Assembly (NCBI GenBank): GCA_963675135.1
Contig: OY776121.1
Location: 69,580,265 to 69,644,264 of the forward strand
DNA length: 64,000 bases
Direction: 5' to 3'
Source: Galeopsis tetrahit
Taxonomy: Eukaryota > Streptophyta > Magnoliopsida > Lamiales > Lamiaceae
The notes under the pieces: generated by a model
Seen by the model: only the letters and a program-made list of their open reading frames with translations
Told to the model about the DNA's origin: nothing
Database searches by the model: none
In this document: one piece after another, positions 46,434 through 56,356 of the stretch
Layout of the letters: every line of letters starts with the position of its first letter
How positions within the stretch are numbered: position 1 is the stretch's first letter
Program-made: the position numbers and the translations under genes

Positions 46434-46522
46434 TATATTTTGGGACATCCAAAAAATGAATATGTACGTAGTTATCTTTGTGGAACGGAGGGAATATATA
46501 TTTATATGTAAAGTCTAGTATC

Positions 46523-46735
46523 CACTCGAGTGCATGTTGTGCACCCTAGTTCATGTGCACTTTTCAGTTTACTGACTTACACTTTTTGGTAAATGGTGTT
46601 GCACTTTTCAATTATTACTAAAAATATTATTATACAGTTTAATAATTAAAAAGTGCAACACCATTTACTAAAAAGTGTAAGTTAGTAAACTGAAAAGTGC
46701 AACATGAACTAGGGTGCACAACATGCACTCGAGTC
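46523..46735. mobile_element. Foldback element / long hairpin
   Basis: About 213 bp in which two ~95-bp arms are near-perfect inverse complements (left arm from 'cactcgagtgcatgttgtgc', right arm ending 'acaacatgcactcgagt') around a short AT-rich loop near 46620-46640. There is no coding capacity. If transcribed it would form a long double-stranded RNA. Confidence 0.85.
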
Positions 46736-47536
46736 CATAGCAGACCAACCCATATTTATATTGAACTTTCACAAAATCACCATATATATATTGTGATAAA
46801 CAAATCTGATAATTAAACACTACATTAATTAGCTAGCCGTAATTGTTCAAATCTTATCAAAACAAACATGCAATTAGACAAATCGAATGACTTCACATAT
46901 ATACATGTAAACTAATTTATTTACTTTATTTTTTATCACATATATACATGTCAACTTATAATTTATTTACTTTCTTTTTATAAACAAATCTGCACATTAT
47001 CATCAGTAGGTGTATATTATCTAAATATGCTCAATATTCTAATATATACTCTTATGTGTCATGTGTGTGTGCGTGCGCATGTACACCGTTCATGATATCG
47101 ATACCTTTAAAATTGGGTATTTGAATATATATGGATGTATAAAAATAAAAATTAAATTACGAACCGTCGGTTCGAATTGTGAAATTGGCAGTTTTCGACA
47201 GTCCTGAAACTCGGGAAGGAAGAATTGAAATCGGACCGTGAAATTCACGGTTCCGATTCCAGCGATCCCGAACCGGATGGACAACTCTACTCGGGCCCAA
47301 GTCAACGGGCTGGCCCAGCCCGGCCAGAGCCCGTGATATCCCACTCAAATCCCACAAAGGCCTGAGCATAATTGGCTGAATATATTAGGCCTTCATGGGA
47401 CTCGAATTCATATGTGTGGACGCCTAGTGAGGGTCACCTACCACTCGCACAAGTCTGTTTTCGTTTATAATTATAATATTAATTGTATATGTACTCATTT
47501 TCGACCCATTTTAAAAAAAAAAAATTCACAAAATTA
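46736..47536. other. Intergenic DNA with hAT-like and SINE-like scraps
   Basis: A GC-rich block at 47160-47330 contains 'ccgaaccggatggacaactc', resembling an hAT terminus. On the minus strand at about 47395-47460, 'gcgagtggtaggtgacc' and 'gaattcgagtccc' could be boxes A and B of a SINE. Neither has confirmed borders. No gene is seen. Confidence 0.4.
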
Positions 47537-48684
47537 GGGGGGGTGTATTCAATTGAGATTCTGTTGGATTTTTTTGGACTTTTAAAATCTGGGGTATTCA
47601 ATCCGGATTTTTAAAAGTCTTTTAAAATTTTGAGGTATTCAATACGGATTTAAAAAAGTCTCTAGAAATCTTTAGATATTCAACAATCTATGGATTTTAA
47701 TACTCTATGCATTTCGTTGGATTCTCCTTCAAAAATATAAATAAATTTCAGACTCTTAAAGAGAAGAAAAAAAAAACTTTGTTGTTCGTCTAACAAAATT
47801 TCAATGTCCATATTCCTTCCTGCTCTTCTTCAAACGAAATAAAATCAAGAAACGTAACTACTATGTTCTTCGATAAATCACAGACTCTTCACCACCATTA
47901 TTATCGTGAAAAAGATTACTCTGTATTTCAAAATTATGTTATCTCTTTAAATATTATAGTATATGGGCACAGTTGACACCATTAGATTAGCAATAATATA
48001 TTCTCGATCGCCACCTAATTTATAACATTAATTATTGTACAAAGATTATTAGGGAATATAAATTTCAAATCGCGATTCACAATTTTTAAAACGCACTGTT
48101 TCCATTTCAAACACAAGCAGAGTTAGTATTCAAACACAAGCAGAGTTAGTATTGGCTTGTGCTCTAGATTACATATTACATAACTTTCTTCGGAAAGAAT
48201 GTCGCTCTGATGAATTTTCAGTCGAATATGAAGAAGATTGATCGAAGAGGAAAAATTGGAATTGATGGAGAACTAGTATGAGTTTATTGACATTATAGAC
48301 CAAGATCCAAGCCCATCTTTTAATTCAAGACAAAAATTCTTGATATTACAACTTAAGACAAATCCATATTTGACATTCCTAATATGCCCTCAAATCAATA
48401 TATTAAAAGAATTAATATTATTTAGCTAGACAATTAATATTAAAATTGAATGAGTCTTCCTTGTTTTTTGCCGAACTTTCCTTATTAGGTTTATTTCCAA
48501 TTGAATCATTCATTTCCAATTTTCCATCCAAAAATCTCTCAGCGTCTCGTTCTTAGTTCATCCAAAAAACTGCATTCAATTTCAACGTTTATCTCCATGA
48601 ATCGATGATAACCTTTATCATCGTCATTCATTTTTGTTAAAATTTGGGGATAATCAATTGATCTCGGATGATACTCCATCGCGC

Positions 48685-49075
48685 CGACGAGTAGGAAGGA
48701 TGTCCAATGTTATCTCCATCGCCGCCGATCTCGGATACTCCGTCGCGCCGACGAGTAGGAGGGATGTCCGATGCTATCTCCATCGCCGCCGATCTCGGAT
48801 ACTCCGTCGCACCTCCTCCTTCTCAGGTCTGTTAAACAACCAACTCACGCAATCGCGCACTGAAAGTGTTTGCGAATATGCTCGATCTCGTGTTGATGCA
48901 ATTTTAGTGAGCTACTTTGACTTGGTAATTTTGTTGGATCAGGAAGATATCCAGAATTTATCAACGGTGAAAAAGGAGACGATTTGATAAGGATTTTGAG
49001 AGAATTGACTGTTGTACAAAGAAAAAATGCGTATCTGCAAGTGGAACTACGAGGCAGAAAGATGATGAATTCTGA
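48685..49075 (+). pseudogene. Captured fragment of augmin subunit 2 (HAUS2/AUG2-like)
   Basis: Codons 48749-48826 read 26 residues starting RRVGGMSDAISIAADLG and ending SVAPPPSQ, directly before a GT donor. From memory this matches the N-terminal exon end of plant AUG2, a subunit of the augmin complex that recruits gamma-tubulin to existing microtubules. After an intron-like gap, an acceptor at 48941-48942 opens 'EDIQNLS', and one base out of frame the text continues '[17 protein letters not shown]', again AUG2-like. A 64-bp tandem duplication (units from 48685 and 48749) and at least two frameshifts make it non-coding as a whole. About 70 codons of the parent remain. Confidence 0.7.
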
Positions 49076-49505
49076 GTTTCCGCACTAATAATCAATCACT
49101 CATATGAGGTGTTTTATAAATTTTATGATCGTGATCATACTATTGATAAATAATATGCTACTAGATTTTTATATTGTGTCTTGGATATATGCTTTCTAAA
49201 AGAATTTATAGCACCATTGTTAGATGTCTTTGAGAAAAAAACTTTTGATTTCTTATTCCTACTATTCGTGGGCAATATGTTTACTTTAATTTGTATGTAC
49301 AACCCTCTAATTTGTGTACATGCTTTCTAGGATCGGATTACAGCCTTCTAATTTGTGTTACAAATTCCGACTATTCTTTTGATTGAGAGAGTCCATTCTT
49401 TTGAGCATGAAAAGTAATAGTATATTTTTCTTTTTCTTTCAAATTTGTAACACTACTCATATACAAAGTTAATTACTGAGTACTAAACAATTATGGTTAT
49501 TGTAG

Positions 49506-49677
49506 AGTTTGTCCTGATGAATGGATTGAAGTTGTATCAAGTTTGATCTACGCAGCGACGAGGTGTGGAGAGTTTCCAGAACTTCAAGAGCTTCGTGAGA
49601 TTTTCACTTCACGATTCGGGAAGGAATTTGCGGCCAGAGCTATTGAATTGCGCAATAATTGTGGTGTCAATCCTAAG
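49506..49677 (+). pseudogene. Captured IST1-like exon
   Basis: After an acceptor (49504-49505) 57 codons read without a stop: 'VCPDEWIEVVSSLIYAATRC', then 'GEFPELQELREIFTSRFGKE', then 'FAARAIELRNNCGVNPK', ending at a GT donor. This is the most conserved part of IST1/DUF292 proteins, which bind ESCRT-III and regulate VPS4 in multivesicular-body sorting. A short possible continuation after the next AG (49754) stops within eight codons. The exon is well preserved but isolated, so it cannot make a full IST1 protein. Confidence 0.8.
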
Positions 49678-51527
49678 GTATACTATGTTTTCAATACGTT
49701 AGGAGTTTATTAATTTAAATTTGTTGTTGTAAGTGGATCTAATTGTTGTGCAGGTTATTCATTTAAAAATTGTCGACTAGGATGCCAAGTTGTAAATATG
49801 CAACTTAACTAATACTACAATACTACATTTATTTGTCACATAATCTTTGTATAATATGTACTGCTTTGCTCAATTATGGATGTATTCCACGAGGATTCAA
49901 GTAGCCGAAAAGGAAATAAATCAGCAGCAGTATACTATTCTGCAGATGATGCACTCAATTTCGAGATGTGCTTACTTACTTTTGAATGCAATTTGAATTC
50001 TTATTTTATTATTTGAACTATTGTGTAATGTCATTTCAGTTTGTAAGTCATGTTATGGTTTATTGCAAGTTGCACTCTTGCCTATTTGAAATGAAAACAT
50101 GATGAAATGGAGGATAAAGTGTTATATTATTCTTATGCAATGCACATATTATATATATGCATATTCTATTAATAAGCAATGCACATATTATATATATGCA
50201 CCAAACTATGAATATATGCACATTAGTTGCGCATTACGTATAAGACTACAGGCCAATCCGACCTTTGTGTTAAAAATTCCAATTAAATTCGAAAAAAATT
50301 TATGTTTATTCTAATTTTTCAGTACATCATATCAAAGATTTAAACTAACATGCATAAAATACACCTTGAGAATCGAACGAGTAATCGAAGGTGTGAAACG
50401 AATGTGCACATAATTAATGGTCTGCATATTTGAAAGTATATGTAATTATCGATTGCATATATAAAAATACGCATGCATATTTGAAAGTATATGCACTTGT
50501 CGATTGCATATAAATAAAAATATGCATTTATGCATCTTGCAAAAATACTAGACTTATTCAACAAGTATTTGTCAATATAAGTTGTTCAAAAAATTATTTA
50601 AACACTTTTAGAGGTGTGTCGAGTAAAATAATTTTTTTGAATTTATTAATTTTATTTAGTATTTCATAATACAATTTATATTTTAATAAAGATATGGTAT
50701 GCAAAATAATAATAATAAATATTTAATTAATTAAATTATATTTTCGATTAATAAGAAAATTATTGAATATGTAAAAATATGAATGTGGATAAATAGAAAG
50801 TATGATCTCGAATTTTAGGAAAGTAATTTGAATTGGAAATTCGAAATTAAATTCAGCGTGAGATTTTAGGAGAAATATCTTTCAGCTTAATTTAAAATTC
50901 AAATGTTGACTTTCCTAAATTTAGATTAACATAATTAATTGAATTTGAAATTCTTACTTAATTCGAAAACAGGGGCATAATCGACTGAATGGTGAGAGAA
51001 TTCCAATGTTGGTAGGAATTAATGTGGAGTTGATGTATAAGGAAAATGTTTTTGAATTAATAGGAGTGCGCGATTTTCGGAAAATATCTTCCAGATTTTA
51101 TTGATTCTCTTCTACTAGTTGACTTTCTAATAATTATAGAGTTTAAATCTAATTATTTCAAAATTTAAATTTGTATCAACACATTAGGGGTATAATTGTA
51201 CTTCAATTTGTTATTTTGGCTAATAGCAAATAAATTTTCTTTGATTTACAAAAACTTTGGGTGAAATGGTCTATAGTGTAATTCTCCCAACTAGTATTGC
51301 TAATGCTATGTGGGAAATGAGATCGAGGTATAACCATAATAGAAATGAAGATGAGAATAATAATGATGAATAATATTTTTTTTAAACTAATATATTTTTA
51401 GTATTTTTTCTAAATAATTTAGATAATTTTTTTTATATACATGAATTTTCTAAATCCACTTACTTTTTTAAAGTCCAAAAAAAATGCAACAGAATCTCAA
51501 TTGACACCCTCCTTAATTTATTTCTAT

Positions 51528-52320
51528 ATTAATATTACTAAATTTCTGATTTATAATTATTGTAAAATTAATTTTTTAAATTTATATATTGTAAATCTAA
51601 TTTATTTATTTATTTTGTTTTGATTAAATTCTGAAAAGTTTATATCAATATACATGTTTTATTCTTATTTTTAAACAAATCAATTTAATAATTGAACATT
51701 CTTTTACTTATATTAATCACTAAATTTGTGATTTATAACTATTGTAAATTTAATTTTTTAAATTTATATATTGTAAATCTAATTTATTTATTTATTTTTT
51801 ATGTTTTGATTAAAATTCTAAAAAGTTCATATCATGTATACATGTTTTACTTCTTTTTTTTTTAAACAAATCTATTTAATAATTGAACATTCTTTTACTT
51901 ATATTAATCACTAAATTTGTAATTTATAACTATTGTAAATTTATTTTTTTTAATTTATATATTGTAAATCTAATTTATTTATTTTTTGTGTTTTAATTAA
52001 AATTCTAAAAAGTTCATATCATATATACATGTTTTACTCTTTGTTTTTTTTAAAACAAATTTATTTAATAGTTGAACATTCTTTCACTTATATTAATCAC
52101 TAAATTTGTGACTTATAATTATTGTAAAATTAAAATTTTAATTTATAAATTGTAAATGTAATTTTTTTGTTTTAATTAAAATTCTAAAATCCACATGTAT
52201 AATTTTTTTGTTTTCGTTTTGATTAAACATTATTTCACTTATATTAATCACTAATTTGTGACTTATAATTATTGTAATTTTTTAAATTTATAAATTTTAA
52301 ATGTAGTTTTATTTTTAATT
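51528..52320. repeat. AT-rich tandem repeat, about 190-bp unit, ~5 copies
   Basis: Units are marked by 'tattaatcactaaatttgtg', 'tttatatattgtaaatctaa' and 'ttgaacattctttnactta'. They begin near 51528, 51711, 51900, 52091 and 52235. The last copies are shorter and more diverged. The array starts just outside the right end of the PIF-like element. Further AT-rich short repeats ('tttcctaatttaatataaaa') run to 52560. Confidence 0.82.
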
Positions 52321-52689
52321 CTTTTATTTATTAATAATTTTTTTATTTATTAATTCACACAACAAAGACTTAATTATCATATAAAATTAAATGGATATAA
52401 AAACTAAAGAAATTATGTCCAAACAATATAACATAAAATTTTCGAATTTAATCAATAATTTCTTAATTTAATATAAAATTTCCTAATTTAATAAATAATT
52501 TCCTAATTTAATATAAAATTTTAAAATTTAATAAATAATTTTCTAGTTAACTTAATCAACAATTTTCTAATGTAATCGACGTGTTTCTAATTTAATCAAT
52601 CATAATTTCCTAGTTAACGATTTTTCTTTAATTAATAATTTAATTTTGCACAAATTTTTAATTTTTTTTAATATTTAATTTTTAATTTT

Positions 52690-52911
52690 GTGATTAGCGA
52701 TGGAAATTACCGTGTGATTTTCATTGGTAATCACAATTTTTTAAAAAAAAATTCAATTTTGTGGTTAGAGACGGAAATTTCCGTCGGTATTTTTTTTTTT
52801 TTTTTTTGTTATTACCAACGGAAAATAAATTTCGTCGATAAATCGGTTGACTTTGTTAATCAATTTCGATGGATTTCAATCCGTCGCTATTTCACCGTTT
52901 TTTTGTAGTGT
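52690..52911 (-). mobile_element. CACTA (En/Spm-like) terminus
   Basis: The right border reads, inward on the minus strand, CACTACAAAAAAACGG, followed by several 'gacgga' and 'cgacga' subterminal motifs; the next bases are TTA, a possible 3-bp target copy. No matching left end was found, so this is a truncated or older element. Confidence 0.6.
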
Positions 52912-53214
52912 TAAGTTTATTTATTAAAATTCGTCATGATATTCCATGAAGTACGTACTTCTCGTGTAAAAAATTCAAAGCATGCAATTTTGAATTTTAA
53001 CGATATAAATGATTAAAAAAAAACCTTGATTGCAGACTGTATTACAATCGATCCTTGTTGTTCCCATTAATTATATATTGGCAATTAAAGATGCTCTTGA
53101 TTGAAATTAAAATAACATCCATATATATAGGACATTAATTTATTTAACATGCATGACACTAGAATAGAAATATATATGGCGGCCTTGATCGATGATGAAG
53201 TGTTGAAATTAAGA

Positions 53215-54935
53215 TCACTGGGGAAGCTTGTTAAGCTTGCAATGAACATAATCCTTGTACTTTTTAGTTTTATATTTTGGTTCTTCATCATTTGAATTAA
53301 TTAGGTTTGGAATGGGCCCGATTTCAAATTCCGGCGGTGGCTCCAAAAACACCGGCCATGACATCCTCGTACTCTCCTTGTTCACTATGCTCCTATGAAA
53401 CACTGCCTTGTATTTCCCATTACTTAAAACCTTATTGTCAAAACAAAAATTATAATTTATATAGTAAACTTTGAGATAATTATTATTTTATATATAATAC
53501 ATTAATAATTTAATTAAAGGGTGATTTTCAGAGAATAAGTAGTAGTACGTACGTACCTCAATTTGGTCCCCAATGTGAATGATGAGAGCATTAGGGATGT
53601 ACTTGACATCATACCAATGGCCATCTCTGTGCACTTGGAGCCCTTGCACGTCGTTCGGTACAAGGACGGTGAGCGCCGACATGTCGGTGTGGGCCACCAC
53701 TCCGAGGGCGAGGTCGGGGCGGGGACACGGCGGGTAATAGTTTATCTTCATTAGGTAAATAGTGTCATCACCACCCATACCCTCCTTCAGTTGTTGCTCT
53801 CCCAAACCTAACCCTAGTGAAAGCCACTTCAATAACTTGTCCGAAACCTCTCGAACCCTCTCCGCATACTCTTCATTCGCTTCTCTGCCACCCATTAGTT
53901 TTCATGGAAAATTAGAGTCCACATCTATACATAAATCAATTAAGATCAAAATTGATATATTTTGTTCTAAAAATTAATTCATTTATATTCTCCCCTCGAA
54001 TTCTCGACTTTGTACGTTCTTTATAGATTTAATATATATAAGAGGAGTTACTTTCTTTGTTGAATCCAGAACAATTAGGCCATGTGCACGACATAATTTC
54101 ATCTCATCTAAAAATGTTTCATTTATATACATTAGTTCTCCTAGTATATATTCTTTGAATCAACATAATTGTATTTAATTGTGATCTTGTTCATAAATCA
54201 TACTCCATCAGTTCCATAATAAGTTTCATAGGTAGATGATGGACACACATATTAATAGAGTGTAATAATGAGTGAAGTTTGTAAATCTTTATATATAAAA
54301 AAAATGAGTTGACTTTTTCATGTATGTGTGGAGAAAAAGTATATATTTGTGTAAATTTGTTGGTTCATTAAGAGATTTCCATTTTAAGGGTGTAAAAGTT
54401 ATCGTGAGTCGTCTGAAAAGGAGAAAAGGAAAGTTATTGTTGAAATTAATGTAAGAGAGAAAAAAAACCTGTAAGAGGGAGGATTGTTGGGCCAAAATTT
54501 GTAGTTGATAGCAGATGGTGGCCAAATCTTGTGAAACAAATGATCAACCCAACCTTTCTTCCCTTCAATCTCCTTCTGCAAAAATGTTCCATATCCTTCT
54601 ATTCCAGAATCTCCCGTTTTCGCAACCAATTCTTTCTCCTCTTTTGGAAGCTCAAAGAATTCCTTCCCAACTTGTTGCAATTTGGATATAACTTGATTAG
54701 GCACACCATGCTTCACCACTTGAAATATCCCCCATTCTTTGCTTGCATCACTTATCAATCTCACCATCGTTTCCTCGTCCCAACTGCCCCCAATATCCAC
54801 CACCGGCACCTCCAGAACCACCCCATGCACGGTGGACGCCGCCGGTTGCTCCTTTTCCGACCGAATGAATTCGTTCGGGATGGAATCTGCATTCTTACTG
54901 AGTGAGGCTACACATTGCACTCTTTCGCCCTCCAT
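53215..54935 (-). CDS. FLS: Flavonol synthase (2-oxoglutarate/Fe(II) dioxygenase)
   Basis: Three exons, 54935-54469, 53884-53557 and 53430-53215, phases 2 and 0, give 336 residues, the standard FLS length. The enzyme oxidises dihydroflavonols to flavonols with 2-oxoglutarate and O2 in the cytosol. Iron ligands are His221, Asp223 and His277; the 2-oxoglutarate clamp is Arg287-x-Ser289. All five flavonoid-contacting residues known from Arabidopsis FLS1 are in place: His132, Phe134, Lys202, Phe293 and Glu295. FLS-typical motifs 'CPRPDLAL' (209-216) and 'SALTVLVP' (225-232) separate it from flavanone 3-hydroxylase and anthocyanidin synthase. The start [13 protein letters not shown] matches the family N-terminus. 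Introns are 584 and 126 bp. The gene appears intact and active-site complete. Confidence 0.96.
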
Positions 54936-56356
54936 TGAATATTAATTTGCTTCTTTTTTTTTTTAAATAAATATAAATGCTTACTCCGGCCAGATTCTAG
55001 CTACTATTTAACAATTAAATTTAACCTTAACAAGCAGACATAGTTAATTGACTAAAAGGAATAATTAGGTTACGAGATAAAAAAAAAGGAGTTAGGTTCC
55101 ATGAAACATATGGTACTAATGTCGTCTGCGTGGCCATGCTCTAGCTACCCACACAATTTTGCTTTATTTATTTTTCATTTTAAAATACATGCATATTATG
55201 AATTTGTAATAAAATGAATCCAAGTAAAGTAAAGATTTAGAATTATAAGATAAATCGCCAATTTAAAAAATGAAAACGTATCCGTTTCGTATGTATAGCC
55301 AGCACCATTGTATTCATGCCTTTTCCATTTCCACATTTTCGGTCCCATGTGTTTGGTTTAGATTTTTTTTTTTTTGTGGAGTTGTTAAACTCAAATCATT
55401 TTTTTAACAAAAAATTAAATTTGATAAAGTGGAATAATTGAAGTGGTTAGAACATCACTAAGGGGTATATAATGTAATTAAAAAAAGAATTAAATCTAAA
55501 TAATTATTTAAATTTATTTCCCACAAAGCCGTTGGATTTTACTTCGAGTCTGACTCCTGTCCCAAATTCTCTTGTCGACAAGATGCGATTCGTGGCCAAG
55601 TATAGGGAGATACGCTACCATTATGGGGTGATTTATTTTCTTGATTACTTCTTTGTCAATCGTTTTGTTTATGTTAAGATTATTTTTCATTTTGCTTTCA
55701 GTTGGTTTGTTCGATCTAGAGTGATGCACATTTTTTTTAGCCACGTGTTTTGTTTATGAGGGTTTTTTCTCAGCGCTCCGTCCTCTAATTTGACATGTAC
55801 ACACTTATGACTTAATATTTTTTTTCTTTTGTACACATCTTTATTTGCCTAGGCCTCCAAGATGCCAACTAGTCGAGCCAAGTTTTTTTTTTCGATATTT
55901 GACAAAACTGAAAATAATCATTATTGTTTTTTAAACACTCTGGTAGAACTAATAAAATCTAGAAAAAAATTCAAAGTATCGAGTACTTATTTTAGTATAT
56001 TAAATTTTGATTTTTTATCGATTACATGAATCCTGGGCCTAAGCAGCGGAGTTGTACATCCATGCAATTTGTTCCTTAATATTTTCATGGAAAAAGAAAA
56101 GGTTGGGATATTACTTAAAAACATATTTAGTTTTAGCTAGAAAGAAGAATACGGGAGATAATGATAAGCAATCATTATCAAATCATATGACAGTGTGGTA
56201 CTTAAATGTTACTCCTCTATAACCAATAAATATAATCAACCCGCCCGCCTCTATATGAAATTATGAATAAACTAAATCTAAATTGACTAAATCATCATCT
56301 TAGTAAGGAACATAAATACATATATATCCAAACAAGGATAGCAGCAAGCAAGTTGA
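54936..56356. other. Intergenic region; upstream side of FLS
   Basis: No gene is seen. It should hold the FLS promoter (minus strand). A perfect G-box CACGTG lies at 55742-55747, about 0.8 kb upstream of the FLS start; its role is unproven. At 55435-55490 'gaagtggttagaacatcact' followed by an A-rich tail looks like a remnant of the SINE family at 40413 that lacks box B. Confidence 0.5.

Larger units (their letters stand above)
45597..46494. mobile_element. Outer Stowaway-like MITE of a nested set
   Basis: Ends are CTCCCTCCGTCCCACAAAGAT on the left (one base trimmed for reading: CTCCCTCCGTCCCACAAAGA) and TTCCCTCCGTTCCACAAAGA inward from the right, flanked by TA. Another MITE occupies 45777-46433, so the outer element itself is only ~240 bp. 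Confidence 0.8.
47537..51512. mobile_element. PIF/Harbinger-like element carrying host gene fragments (Pack-type, 3976 bp)
   Basis: Long inverted ends match over ~50 bp: 'gtgtattcaattgagattct' on the left and, inward from the right, 'gtgtcaattgagattctgtt'. The outermost bases are G-rich, and the element is flanked by TTA on both sides (47534-47536 and 51513-51515), the usual PIF/Harbinger target. No transposase is recognised. Inside lie an augmin-subunit-2-like two-exon fragment (48685-49075) and an IST1-like exon (49506-49677), both on the plus strand with splice-site-like borders, so genomic DNA and not cDNA was taken. Short repeats lie at 50100-50560, including two ~55-bp units with 'gcatatttgaaagtatatg'. 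Confidence 0.75.

Noticed and set aside
54289..54525. 78-codon minus-strand frame covering the FLS exon 1 end and intron
   Set aside because: It runs across the splice donor into intron 1 and has no match to the dioxygenase family beyond the exon.
55742..55747. G-box CACGTG as the FLS light/MYC-response element
   Set aside because: A single hexamer 0.8 kb upstream is expected by chance fairly often; mentioned only in passing, not claimed as regulatory.
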